Source: Campylobacterales bacterium
Lineage (GTDB): Bacteria; Campylobacterota; Campylobacteria; Campylobacterales; Sulfurospirillaceae
Direction: 5' to 3'
Length of the DNA stretch: 64,000 nt
Assembly: GCA_016930915.1 (NCBI GenBank)
Contig: JAFGFU010000024.1
Span: 20,583-84,582, forward strand
Both the position numbers and the translations under genes were made by a program. Below the pieces are notes generated by a model. That model was not told where the DNA came from. It was given only the letters and a program-made list of their open reading frames with translations, and searched no databases. This document shows, piece by piece, positions 8,564 through 17,810 of the stretch. Numbering within the stretch: the first letter of the stretch is position 1; every line of letters starts with the position of its first letter.

Positions 8564-8582
8564 AAGAATAGGCTCTATTCTT
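8564..8582. promoter_or_regulatory. Inverted repeat upstream of the small-ORF chain
   Basis: Perfect 8-base arms (8564-8571 and 8575-8582) with a 3-base centre lie about 40 bases upstream of the first small ORF and about 65 bases from the divergent toxin-antitoxin promoter. They may be an operator in this divergent control region. Confidence 0.35.
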
Positions 8583-8646
8583 CTTTCTATGGTGATGATA
8601 TGTGGTTGAAAAAAAGTGGAAATAAAACGAGAGATTGATATTTTTT

Positions 8647-8677
8647 TACGAATATCGTATAATTATAAAAAAGGAGG
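8647..8677 (+). promoter_or_regulatory. Promoter, operator and ribosome site of the toxin-antitoxin pair
   Basis: A TATAAT -10 box lies at 8658-8663, and AAGGAGG at 8671-8677 sits 5 bases before the ATG at 8683. The inverted repeat TACGA-ATA-TCGTA (8647-8659) overlaps the -10 box, the place where an antitoxin would bind to repress its own operon. Seven T residues precede it, as in Campylobacter-type promoters. This makes 8683 the start rather than the earlier in-frame ATG at 8635, which lies upstream of the promoter. Confidence 0.6.
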
Positions 8678-8682
8678 ATACT

Positions 8683-9075
8683 ATGAAATCAAAAGATATT
8701 TATTCAGTATTAGGTATTGCTCCATCAACATTGTCTGATTGGAGTAAAGAGGATAATAAAAAATATACTCTTGCTAAATTACTGCAAAATATAAGCCTAG
8801 AAGATGTTCAAAAGATTATTAATGCAAAGCAGGCATCTACACCAAAGCCGATGATGTTGTTATCAACAGTCAATTGTTCTATTGGCAATAAGAAAAAGCA
8901 CTTTACGCTTACAAAACTGAAACAACTTTTTTATAAACAAGAAAATTTGGATACGTATGAGAAGTATGCGCTAAAAGTAATCAAAAAAGAAGCGCAAAGA
9001 GAAGAGATAGAGGATTTTGCAAAATATTATAAAATCTCTCCAAAGAGAATTAATACGGTACTATCTTTACTATGA
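8683..9075 (+). CDS. Putative antitoxin of an AbiE-like system
   Basis: This 130-residue protein precedes a nucleotidyltransferase toxin with an ATGA overlap. Residues ~1-35 (SKDIYSVLGIAPSTLSDWSK) look like a helix-turn-helix DNA-binding head. The rest is helical and basic, with a second possible helix-turn-helix near the C-terminus (EIEDFAKYYKISPKRINTVL). It is not a clear member of the classical AbiEi winged-helix family, which is usually longer. The pairing, the overlap and the self-operator favour an antitoxin that represses its own promoter and neutralises the next protein. Confidence 0.6.
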   Translation: MKSKDIYSVLGIAPSTLSDWSKEDNKKYTLAKLLQNISLEDVQKIINAKQASTPKPMMLLSTVNCSIGNKKKHFTLTKLKQLFYKQENLDTYEKYALKVIKKEAQREEIEDFAKYYKISPKRINTVLSLL

Positions 9076-9767
9076 AGAATATTGCATTTTTACATGAACA
9101 TTATCTTGAGCAAATTCAAGCTCTAAATCACTTTATCGAAGATGCTTATAAATTTTTACCACAGAAAGATCACTCTTTAATTCGGTTTGGTGGCGGAACA
9201 GCGTTAGCAATTTACTATTATCAGCATCGCCTTAGTTTTGATATTGATTTATTTGTAACAGATATGCAAGTGCTCAATTACCTGAGTCCAAAACATTGGA
9301 TTGATGAAACCAACAATTTTAACAGTAACACCTATATCGATCTTTCACACCATATCAGAGTTTTAGAGAAAAAAAACAATATTAAAATTGATATACTCGT
9401 TTCACAATCTTCGACATCAAATTATTTAGTCGATGACTCCAAAACGTTGTTTACTGAAATTATTTATGTAGAAAGCATAGAAGATATTATTGCTAAAAAA
9501 ATAGTTTATAGGCGCAATGATAATTTAACAAGGGATATCATTGATATAGCAATTTCCATTAAGTACAAAGAGAATTTCTTAGAAAACATGCTTGCATCAG
9601 GATTGATCAATCATAAAGACTTAAATGAGTTGTACGATTCTTTATTACTCTTAGATAAAAAAACATTTGATGAAGAGTTGGAGATCGTAGCACCATTTGA
9701 GAATTATCTCAATGATGCTAAAAATGCCCCTGAGATTATCAAGAAAGCATGTCAGAAATATTTGTAA
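9072..9767 (+). CDS. AbiEii/AbiGii-family nucleotidyltransferase toxin
   Basis: This 231-residue protein belongs to the nucleotidyltransferase AbiEii/AbiGii toxin family. It has the glycine motif FGGGTALAIYY at about residues 39-49, the paired acids DID (57 and 59) and a third acid, D107, in IKIDILVS, together the metal-binding set of a DNA-polymerase-beta-like nucleotidyltransferase. Downstream, EDIIAKKIVYR is the family helix motif. Such toxins transfer nucleotides to RNA, tRNA in known cases, and stop growth of phage-infected cells. It overlaps its antitoxin by 4 bases and diverges from the phage-like replication genes. Confidence 0.82.
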   Translation: MKNIAFLHEHYLEQIQALNHFIEDAYKFLPQKDHSLIRFGGGTALAIYYYQHRLSFDIDLFVTDMQVLNYLSPKHWIDETNNFNSNTYIDLSHHIRVLEKKNNIKIDILVSQSSTSNYLVDDSKTLFTEIIYVESIEDIIAKKIVYRRNDNLTRDIIDIAISIKYKENFLENMLASGLINHKDLNELYDSLLLLDKKTFDEELEIVAPFENYLNDAKNAPEIIKKACQKYL

Positions 9768-9787
9768 AAAGCGTTTGCTTTGTGAGA

Positions 9788-9811
9788 GTTAGACCCTAAA
9801 AAAGGGTCTAA
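9788..9811. terminator. Hairpin between convergent toxin and primase genes
   Basis: The stem TTAGACCCT/AGGGTCTAA closes an A-rich loop between two convergent genes. No long T-run follows on either side, so termination strength is uncertain. Confidence 0.5.
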
Positions 9812-9822
9812 GAGAGGGGCTT

Positions 9823-11208
9823 TTAGTAAGTCAAATGGTAAAATTTTTCACCATTGCTTTTATGCACATTTGATTCACCAAATATATAGGGATCAATCTC
9901 TTCAAGATGCTTCAAGAGTATTCTTGAAGATCTGATGGTGCGGTCATATGGGTTAAGCATACGAAATGCTAGAATCAAATGTTTTTGCTTGAATTTATTC
10001 TGTGCCAAATGCTTTACAAATTCATTATAAAACACAATGTCACGCATTTGAAGTATTTGAAAATATTGAAAATTTTTTGACATGATTGCATTTGCAAATT
10101 GATAGAGGGAATTTTCAGATTTATCCATCATAGCATCTTTTTCAGGTGTATTAAAAACCATATTTGCCTGCTCAAAATTTACAGCATATGATTTGAGATA
10201 TAAAGCAAAGTCTTCCAATTCATTCATAATTGCCTGTTCCAATTTCAAGTAGCTCCCATAGCCAAGAAAATTAGTATTTACTAGATTATTTCCTGTTGTA
10301 AAAACTGTAAACCGTCTATCGCTTGGCTCAATTTCAATAGGAGATTCAGCATTAGAGAACAATATGGTTTGGGCATACAATTTTGTTGATTTTTTAAGAT
10401 CTATATTCTTTTTTTCAGCCGTAATAGAATCATTGGTAATCAATGCTTTAAGAAAATTGTTAAAACTACTTTTGCCAATTGTTTGATACGAAATTTCATC
10501 AAAATTGACGAATAATGTATCTTCTATAAATGAACCTAAATAGTTTGATTTTAAACTATCTCCATTAATTTCTTTACAATACACTTCTCCAAATAATCGT
10601 TGGATAATTTTGAAAAAAGTACCTTTCCCTGCCCCTTGTACACCTTTGAATAAAATTGCAACTTGTGATTTATCTAAAGTTTGAAAAAAAGATGCAAGCC
10701 AATTGAGAAAATACTCAAACCTAGCTTGATCATAATTAACTAAATGAAAGATTAGCTGCAAGATTGTTTTTGGCTCTTTATACAGATTCACTGATAACAT
10801 TAAATACTTTGATGGTTTAAAAGTATTTAGATACCAACTGCCATCTTTTTTGTAAAACTCTTGCGTCTCTTCTATATTAAATACTTCATCGTCCACTAAT
10901 AGCAACTCAGAAATATGTATTGTATTTTCTTCTCCTTTCGTTTCATCAAAGCTTTTGGTTGTTTCTATCTTTACTTGCTGTGCAAGCAAATTACTAAGAA
11001 CTAAAGATGCCTTAGTAATTGTTAACTCTTTATATTCTCCTTCAAGTGTAGTTCGGATACATATATTGCCCTTACCGTTTAGCCATATTGCATAGCCTTT
11101 TTCCTCAAGACTATTTAAAATTATATTGCCATCAGTTTTTTTAAAATTATTGAATTGAAAAGCAGAAAAATCTTTTTTTGCTTTTTCAAAATTATGAATA
11201 TTTTCCAT
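9823..11208 (-). CDS. Primase-helicase (DUF5906 / NrS-1 polymerase-like helicase domain)
   Basis: This 461-residue protein has a superfamily-3-like helicase core as in phage and plasmid primase-polymerases. Walker A is KGVQGAGKGT (residues ~188-197), Walker B LFVNFDEIS (~232-240), and a sensor-like stretch ILFSNAESPIEIEPSDRRF follows at ~280-300. The first ~150 residues are less conserved and do not show an evident primase active site. It would unwind DNA at the element's origin. Its ATG directly follows the stop of a 19-codon ORF, with the ribosome site AAAGGA inside that ORF, so the two are coupled. A copy of the TAGTATTTACTA repeat lies within the gene at 10272. Confidence 0.75.
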   Translation of the reverse strand: MENIHNFEKAKKDFSAFQFNNFKKTDGNIILNSLEEKGYAIWLNGKGNICIRTTLEGEYKELTITKASLVLSNLLAQQVKIETTKSFDETKGEENTIHISELLLVDDEVFNIEETQEFYKKDGSWYLNTFKPSKYLMLSVNLYKEPKTILQLIFHLVNYDQARFEYFLNWLASFFQTLDKSQVAILFKGVQGAGKGTFFKIIQRLFGEVYCKEINGDSLKSNYLGSFIEDTLFVNFDEISYQTIGKSSFNNFLKALITNDSITAEKKNIDLKKSTKLYAQTILFSNAESPIEIEPSDRRFTVFTTGNNLVNTNFLGYGSYLKLEQAIMNELEDFALYLKSYAVNFEQANMVFNTPEKDAMMDKSENSLYQFANAIMSKNFQYFQILQMRDIVFYNEFVKHLAQNKFKQKHLILAFRMLNPYDRTIRSSRILLKHLEEIDPYIFGESNVHKSNGEKFYHLTY

Positions 11209-11268
11209 TTAATTCCTTTCTAGCAAATAATTTGAAGAAAGATTATCTAGTAGGTCATCATTATTCAT
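11209..11268 (-). CDS. Micro-ORF (19 residues) linking AlpA-like and primase genes
   Basis: The ORF MNNDDLLDNLSSNYLLERN starts within the stop codon of the AlpA-like gene (ATGA) and its TAA stop directly abuts the primase ATG. Such exact chaining suggests it is translated and couples synthesis of the flanking proteins. The peptide is acidic and has no recognisable function. Confidence 0.4.
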   Translation of the reverse strand: MNNDDLLDNLSSNYLLERN

Positions 11269-11507
11269 TTTGATCCTCCTATCTTATGCTCTTCAAGCCA
11301 TTTATCAATGGCAATTCTGTCATAACGAATATATTTACCATTTATTTTACTAAAAGGTATTGTTGAACTATTCCTAGCCATTCTCATTTTTGCTTGTGTT
11401 GATTTACTAAAGCCGTACTCATTTGCTAGATCATCTGGAGACAACCACCTCTTTCCTACTTTTGCATATATTCCTGCAAAATCCATAGTTTCTAAATTTA
11501 CTGACAT
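11265..11507 (-). CDS. AlpA-like / excisionase-type helix-turn-helix regulator
   Basis: This 80-residue protein has the layout of AlpA/excisionase DNA-binding proteins: WLSPDDLANEYGFSKSTQAK (helix-turn-helix, residues ~20-40), a wing around KINGKYIRYDR and the terminal helix IDKWLEEHK. Such proteins control integrase genes or assist excision, or regulate phage-like operons. It stands first in the primase transcript and diverges from the 459-residue gene, so it could act at the shared promoter region 11508-11676. Confidence 0.75.
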   Translation of the reverse strand: MSVNLETMDFAGIYAKVGKRWLSPDDLANEYGFSKSTQAKMRMARNSSTIPFSKINGKYIRYDRIAIDKWLEEHKIGGSK

Positions 11508-11637
11508 TTTAAGTCCTTCTTTTGATTTAGAAATCGATTCCTAATTAATACAGAAGCAAAGTATATGAGCTCTTTTTATTTCTGTTAATGTAATTGTTGC
11601 TGAAATCTTAATTTGAAACTTGTAAAAAATTGTGTCA

Positions 11638-11660
11638 TTTTTTTACGAACTACGATAAAT
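11638..11660 (+). promoter_or_regulatory. Candidate promoter with a T7-ACGAA motif
   Basis: The sequence T7 followed by ACGAA and then CTACGATAAAT closely resembles the toxin-antitoxin promoter at 8641-8663 (T7, ACGAA, TATCG, TATAAT). GATAAAT would serve as the -10 box for the divergent gene at 11677. The similarity suggests a shared regulator or a shared promoter class. Confidence 0.4.
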
Positions 11661-11676
11661 ACAGTATTTCATCTTC

Positions 11677-13056
11677 ATGCATATGAATAAAATTTGTGAA
11701 CTAGCCGAAAAATTAATATATAATCACATTATGAAGAATGAAGAAAAAGAAACATTAATAAAATATGAAAAGCTCTTTAATCAATTTATAGAGGATGAAG
11801 CATATTCTGGTAGACCTAAAAGGTATGATGATTTATATTGTAAAATAGAAAATATCCAAGATTATGAATATACTTATGTACTTGCATATGAATTATCAAA
11901 AAAAAATGAAAAAGTTAAAAAACTTTTTCTTGATACAGCGTTATATAAAAACGATATTGAAAAATCAAAGAATAATCTTTTGGACTTTTATAATGACGCA
12001 ATCAATTTAGGCTATGCTTTTGGAAAGCACAAAAGTGATCCATTTTTTGAAATATCAGATACAAACTTAACATTAGATGATGTACTAGATTTTGATATTG
12101 ATGTTGATGTAGAACATATCGGACTTTGGAAACTTATTGCATATTTAATAGATACAAAAAATTTATACAAACGAACACACTATAATGATTTAGTAGCTGA
12201 GGATTGTGAATTAATAGATATAAATAGGGCTGAAAAAGAAATTGTTAACATTATGCATCATCCAGACCAATATGCTGCCTATTGTAAAAATAAATCTACT
12301 GGTACAAAAGAACTAGTAGTTTTATCTAGAGATATGCCTCTTGAGATACTTGATGAGGAATTTTTGAAAGATTTAACAATGACAAGAATAAAAAATAAAA
12401 AATCTATCGCAACCATCAATTATTCTGTTCCTACACTAACATTTAAAGATGAAACTGTAGTAAATTTCCCAATTAACCTTAATTTAGATATTGAAGAACT
12501 AAAACTATATGTTACAAAAATTAAAAATGATTTTGATAACAAAAAGGGTATTACCAAAAGTCCATTAGAGATTTTTGGAGAAAAACTTAAAAAGGCAAAA
12601 AAGCCAAATAGTGCAAACATCCTCCCAAGTAAAACAACTAACAAAAATACGTCGTTCAATCCAAAATGGAAACGAGCGGTAGCAGATGCTGTATACATAT
12701 ACGATCTATATAAATATATTGAAAAAATTTATATAGAAAAAAAAGAAGAGTACAATCAAGATACAATTCTTGCTGATGTATCTCTGGCTAGTGGAATATC
12801 AAAAGTTCATAATGACATAGTAGAAAAATGTGATAAAGATGCAGAATGGACAAAAAGTAATAGGATAGAAAAATACTATAAACTGATGAGAGAATATATT
12901 GAAGATGAAAAATACAAGGAACTGATTACGGGAGCTCAAGTAAATAAAGTGCCGGGGATGTGGGATAGAATACCAACTAGTCCTGTTTTTAGTATCACTA
13001 CAGATGAATTGAATGCCAAAATACGCGAAAGTGTCACCCAAAGTGTCACCCAGTAA
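11677..13056 (+). CDS. Hypothetical protein of the integrated element, 459 residues
   Basis: I do not recognise this protein. It is hydrophilic, very rich in lysine, aspartate and asparagine, and has no signal peptide or membrane segment. A repeated acidic stretch (DDVLDFDIDVDVEHIG, ~residues 133-148) and a basic linker (GEKLKKAKKPNSAN, ~305) are visible. The C-terminus repeats SVTQ, reflecting a 12-base tandem repeat at the end of the gene. Codon use is AT-rich like its phage-like neighbours. It is the last gene before the tRNA-Met and runs towards it. The start may be 11677 or the ATG two codons later; neither has a strong ribosome site. Confidence 0.65.
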   Translation: MHMNKICELAEKLIYNHIMKNEEKETLIKYEKLFNQFIEDEAYSGRPKRYDDLYCKIENIQDYEYTYVLAYELSKKNEKVKKLFLDTALYKNDIEKSKNNLLDFYNDAINLGYAFGKHKSDPFFEISDTNLTLDDVLDFDIDVDVEHIGLWKLIAYLIDTKNLYKRTHYNDLVAEDCELIDINRAEKEIVNIMHHPDQYAAYCKNKSTGTKELVVLSRDMPLEILDEEFLKDLTMTRIKNKKSIATINYSVPTLTFKDETVVNFPINLNLDIEELKLYVTKIKNDFDNKKGITKSPLEIFGEKLKKAKKPNSANILPSKTTNKNTSFNPKWKRAVADAVYIYDLYKYIEKIYIEKKEEYNQDTILADVSLASGISKVHNDIVEKCDKDAEWTKSNRIEKYYKLMREYIEDEKYKELITGAQVNKVPGMWDRIPTSPVFSITTDELNAKIRESVTQSVTQ

Positions 13057-13119
13057 AAACTTAAAGACTGTAGTTAACTAATAATTTGATTTCAATATCT
13101 ATTTGAAGGGCTTTATGAG

Positions 13120-13196
13120 TGGTGTCAAGAGAGGGACTCGAACCCTCGACCTCCGGCTTATGAGACCAGCGCTCTAACCAGCTGAGCTACCTTGAC
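13120..13196 (-). tRNA. tRNA-Met(CAU) type
   Basis: A 77-base cloverleaf can be folded: the acceptor stem GTCAAGG pairs with TCTTGAC, the D-arm is GCTC/GAGC, the anticodon loop is CTCATAA with anticodon CAU, the T-arm is GAGGG-TTCGAGT-CCCTC, and CCA is encoded. It lacks the unpaired first base expected for the initiator, so it is elongator Met or the CAU-reading Ile tRNA that is later modified; I cannot separate these. Its 3' end faces the accessory block on the left, a classical integration target. Confidence 0.92.
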
Positions 13197-13325
13197 ATGG
13201 TTAAAAGAGGTGGGAATTATATAGTTATAAAACTTATAAATAGGTTAATTTTTATTAGTGTGCCATTTGCCTGAGAAAACTAAAAAACATTGAGCATATA
13301 AGACTAAACTTTAAGCGTTTTTTTC

Positions 13326-13354
13326 TTGACTTTTGAATGATTTTCGAGTAAAAT
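13326..13354 (+). promoter_or_regulatory. Sigma-70 promoter of groES-groEL
   Basis: TTGACT at 13326-13331 and TAAAAT at 13349-13354 are separated by 17 bases, a near-consensus housekeeping promoter. Transcription would start within the CIRCE element that follows. Confidence 0.75.
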
Positions 13355-13355
13355 T

Positions 13356-13382
13356 CTGTCACTCGCAACAAACGAGTGCTAA
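13356..13382. promoter_or_regulatory. CIRCE operator (HrcA site)
   Basis: The right arm GAGTGCTAA (13374-13382) matches the CIRCE consensus exactly. It is separated by 9 bases from a left arm CTGTCACTC (13356-13364) that keeps CACTC but differs in its outer bases. Position directly after the -10 box fits repression by HrcA and heat-shock release. Confidence 0.8.
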
Positions 13383-13407
13383 AAATTTTAGTCAAAAGGA
13401 CAAACAC

Positions 13408-13674
13408 ATGACTTTCAAACCACTTGGTAAACGTGTACTTCTTGAAAGAATCGAAGAAGCTACTACAACTGCAACAGGTATTATCATTCCTGACAATGCC
13501 AAAGAAAAACCTCTTAGCGGTATTGTTAGAGCCATTAGTCCTAAAGTTGAAGAAAAAGGACTTGTCAAACTTGGAGATAAAGTTGTATTTGGCAAATATG
13601 CTGGTACAGAGCTAACACTCGATGGAAAAACCTATTTGGTAATGAACCTCGATGATATTTTGGGTGTTTTATAA
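13408..13674 (+). CDS. groES: Co-chaperonin GroES
   Basis: This is the 88-residue Hsp10 lid of the GroEL chaperonin. The sequence starts [18 protein letters not shown] and contains the mobile loop ([15 protein letters not shown]) and the conserved [13 protein letters not shown]. The start at 13408 follows AAAAGGA by 7 bases; an upstream in-frame ATG at 13333 is inside the promoter and is not used. It is the first gene of a CIRCE-controlled operon with groEL 30 bases downstream. Confidence 0.97.
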   Translation: MTFKPLGKRVLLERIEEATTTATGIIIPDNAKEKPLSGIVRAISPKVEEKGLVKLGDKVVFGKYAGTELTLDGKTYLVMNLDDILGVL

Positions 13675-13695
13675 TTAAAATTTAAAAAAATTTAG

Positions 13696-15345
<1,650 letters not shown>

Positions 15346-15404
15346 ATCATTCCCCCTGCTTTTACATGTAAAGTCATTTTTATGGCTTTACGCTCTCACA
15401 TATC

Positions 15405-16187
15405 ATGAAAAAATTCATTTTTAGCTTCATTTTTCTGACACATTCACTCTTTTCTGCCGATACACTCATGGATGCTTTGCTCGATGGCAATTTAAGCCAT
15501 AAGATAAACGCAACTTACGATGAAGGCGTAGAAGATGCAAATCCCTACTCTGCCTCACGCACCCAAAAACTTCTTTTTCGTTACCAAAGTGCGCCCATAG
15601 GAGGTTTGAAAGTTGAACTTGCCACCCAATCTTTTGCGACGCAAACTGCTTTTAGTGAGAGTGAAAACACTCTTTATTACACAGAAGCACTTTATGCAAA
15701 AGAATTGTCTGATTTTGGGTATAAACTCAGTGCAAACTACTATACAGACACCTATAAGCAAACACATAACCAAAGTGATATTTCTATGGTCAATGCACTG
15801 GGCATGAAGGCACAAATGAATTACGAAAATTTTGGAAGCTACGTGGCATACTCGAAAGTATTTGATGGAATGCACGATGCCAATAGTAATTTAGATGGCA
15901 AAGACACTCTTTTACCCACTTCCTCAACACTAAGCTCCAATAACTATGCGCCCAATACGCAAGCCTACGCACTCGATGTTAATTATGCGCTTCGCAAAGA
16001 TGTGTTATTTGGCTCACGCTATGTCATTGCCAATGACACACAAAGTACGCTCTCTTACACAGGCATTTATAGTTCATTTAAACTCAATGAAATTGCTAAA
16101 AACGTCAATCTTAATATTGCTTACGATAAAACAGGTATCGATAAACAAGAGAACCAATTTAGCATCAATTTCACCACAAAATTTTAA
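15405..16187 (+). CDS. OprD-like outer-membrane protein (small porin)
   Basis: This 260-residue protein starts with a signal peptide (KKFIFSFIFLTHSLFSA, cut after FSA) and continues with DTLMDALLDGNLSHKINATY, the start typical of epsilonproteobacterial OprD-family porins; the larger porin at 49835 has an equivalent DTLADAFKNGKVTGELKAWY. Alternating aromatic and polar residues form several beta strands, and it ends with a terminal phenylalanine (NQFSINFTTKF), the outer-membrane assembly signal. It is shorter than usual porins (about 400-450 residues), so it may be a reduced barrel. Its stop overlaps the convergent LUD gene stop by 4 bases. Confidence 0.68.
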   Translation: MKKFIFSFIFLTHSLFSADTLMDALLDGNLSHKINATYDEGVEDANPYSASRTQKLLFRYQSAPIGGLKVELATQSFATQTAFSESENTLYYTEALYAKELSDFGYKLSANYYTDTYKQTHNQSDISMVNALGMKAQMNYENFGSYVAYSKVFDGMHDANSNLDGKDTLLPTSSTLSSNNYAPNTQAYALDVNYALRKDVLFGSRYVIANDTQSTLSYTGIYSSFKLNEIAKNVNLNIAYDKTGIDKQENQFSINFTTKF

Positions 16188-16780
16188 AAACCCAAATCCT
16201 CATCCACTAACACAATGGTCGTTCTACCCACCTCATCCCCTGTGATATAACTAAACTTCTGTCCTATCGTTTCGAGGGTATAACGGGGCAGTTTTCCCAT
16301 ACTTTTAGCAACATTGTTCATGCGCTCAAGATTTTTAGGTGCCGCTACTTCACGAATCCGCTTAAATCCATCCTCAATCGTCTCAACCAGTTTATTTTTA
16401 CCCGCAATAATCAACACTTTTTTAGGTCCAAAAATTTGTGCAGCAACTCTATTTCCACTTCCATCGGCATTGACAAGCTCACCCCTCTTCGTTAAGGCAT
16501 TGGTTCCACACACATAAACATCTGCCAATAAACCCTGCCTTCTTCGCTCGACATTTTCTTCCATGCCAATGCCCGCTTCGTACTGATTGTAGAGTGTAAT
16601 ATCTGTACGAGAGGTCAAATAGTCATAGAAACCTATCTCTTTCACACTGGTTGAGCCTCCTAAACCAATGCGCATTTGAGGTTTGATAAAACTCATGGCA
16701 AGATGTAACGCTTCCTCTTTTGTCGAGACACAAATCAACTCAAATCCATGCTTTTGATACACTTTTTTTAGCTCTTCCAT
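16184..16780 (-). CDS. LUD-domain (LutC/YkgG-type) protein
   Basis: This 198-residue protein belongs to the LUD superfamily (formerly DUF162), known from lactate-utilisation proteins LutB/LutC. The typical pieces are GLGGSTSVKEIGFYDYL (residues ~40-56), ADVYVCGTNALTKRGELVNADGSGNR and the following GPKKVLIIAGKNKLV. Most solitary LUD proteins lack a proven substrate, and no lutA or lutB gene lies next to it, so a role in lactate oxidation is not shown here. It is convergent with the porin gene and diverges from yebC. Confidence 0.85.
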   Translation of the reverse strand: MEELKKVYQKHGFELICVSTKEEALHLAMSFIKPQMRIGLGGSTSVKEIGFYDYLTSRTDITLYNQYEAGIGMEENVERRRQGLLADVYVCGTNALTKRGELVNADGSGNRVAAQIFGPKKVLIIAGKNKLVETIEDGFKRIREVAAPKNLERMNNVAKSMGKLPRYTLETIGQKFSYITGDEVGRTTIVLVDEDLGF

Positions 16781-16828
16781 CCCTCTTCTCCTAATTTTTG
16801 CAAAATAATACTCTTATTTTTAAAAAGG

Positions 16829-16834
16829 TATAAT
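16829..16834 (+). promoter_or_regulatory. -10 box of yebC
   Basis: TATAAT at 16829-16834, preceded by T/A-rich DNA, lies 40 bases before the yebC ATG. A ribosome site (AAGAAGGA) follows at about 16857-16864. Confidence 0.55.
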
Positions 16835-16874
16835 GAGAAAAATCAAAAACATATTAAAGAAGGAATAAAACCCT

Positions 16875-17585
16875 ATGGGAAGAGCGTTTGAATACCGAAA
16901 AGCCGCAAAAATGAAGCGTTGGGGAAATATGTCCCGTGTATTTCCTAGACTTGGTCGTGCCATTATGATGGCAGCAAAAGAGGGAGGTGGTGACCCTGAA
17001 AGTAATGCAAAACTGCGTACCGCCATTCTCAATGCCAAAGCGGAAAATATGCCTAAAGACAACATTGATGCCGCCATTAAACGAGCGCTTGGAAAAGATG
17101 CCCAAACACTTAGCGAAGTAACCTATGAGGGCAAAGGACCGCATGGTTCACTCTTCTTTGTCGAATGTGCTACCGATAACAACACCCGAACGGTTGCGAA
17201 CATCAAAAGTGCGTTTAAAAAATCAGGTGCTGAGATGCTCAACAATGGCTCACTGGATTTTATGTTCTCACGCAAAGCCGTTTTTGAATTTGCCAAAACT
17301 CCTGATATGGACATTGAAGCGCTTGAGTTAGAACTCATTGACGCTGGACTTGAAGAGATTGAAGAAGAAGATGGCGTGGTACTGGTTTACGCTGATTATA
17401 CTAACTTTGGAAGCCTCAACGCAGCGTTTGATAGCCTTGGCATTACCCTGACAAAAGCCACCTTAGAGCGCATCGCCAATACCCCTCTCTCATTCACGGA
17501 AGAGCAAATGGTGGACATTGAAAAAGTCATCGAAAAAATCGAAGATGATGACGACGTTCAGGCTGTTTATACCAACATTGGTTAA
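16875..17585 (+). CDS. yebC: YebC/PmpR-family translational/DNA-binding regulator
   Basis: This 236-residue protein is a YebC/TACO1-family member: [20 protein letters not shown], the [19 protein letters not shown] motif, and [19 protein letters not shown]. The family was annotated as transcription regulators; recent work links members to relief of ribosome stalling at proline stretches. All three structural domains appear complete. It is a single-gene unit with its own -10 box. Confidence 0.93.
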   Translation: MGRAFEYRKAAKMKRWGNMSRVFPRLGRAIMMAAKEGGGDPESNAKLRTAILNAKAENMPKDNIDAAIKRALGKDAQTLSEVTYEGKGPHGSLFFVECATDNNTRTVANIKSAFKKSGAEMLNNGSLDFMFSRKAVFEFAKTPDMDIEALELELIDAGLEEIEEEDGVVLVYADYTNFGSLNAAFDSLGITLTKATLERIANTPLSFTEEQMVDIEKVIEKIEDDDDVQAVYTNIG

Positions 17586-17610
17586 TGTCTCACAAACGCC
17601 ACTCTAATCC

Positions 17611-17641
17611 GATTTACATGTAAATCTTTTTTACATGTAAA
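17611..17641. repeat. Double copy of the TTTACATGTAAA palindrome
   Basis: Two copies, at 17613-17624 and 17630-17641, lie 5 bases apart downstream of yebC. The first extends to the 16-base palindrome GATTTACATGTAAATC. They may form a hairpin terminator between yebC and the convergent gene remnant. Confidence 0.6.
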
Positions 17642-17791
17642 TCATTTTTGCTTCAAAAAGTTCTCTACAACCTTACCGTACACAGCAAACCCATCCTCAT
17701 CAAAATGCTGAGAATAAGGATTCATAAAGCCGTGTAAATAAGACTCAAAACGGTACTTGAGGATTCCTAGGCATTTGCGTAGCTGAAAACA
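17642..17791 (-). pseudogene. 3' remnant of an interrupted gene
   Basis: An open frame of about 49 codons with no usable start ends LHGFMNPYSQHFDEDGFAVY and then GKVVENFLKQK before a stop at 17642-17644. The strongly gene-like C-terminus, absence of a start and abrupt end next to the RloB gene suggest that the 5' part was lost when the defence pair was inserted. I cannot name the original family; the histidine-containing end is reminiscent of hydrolase C-termini. Confidence 0.5.
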
Positions 17792-17810
17792 TCAGTGGCT
17801 AGGAGAATTT

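Noticed and set aside
8635..8682. Longer antitoxin start at 8635
   Set aside because: The -10 box and operator lie after this ATG, and the strong ribosome site is directly before 8683.
13027..13052. Tandem repeat at the end of the 459-residue gene as an att site
   Set aside because: It is a simple two-unit coding repeat (SVTQSVTQ), unrelated to the tRNA 3' end sequence.
13333..13407. Longer groES start at 13333
   Set aside because: This start would lie within the promoter and upstream of the CIRCE element; [10 protein letters not shown] at 13408 is the family start.
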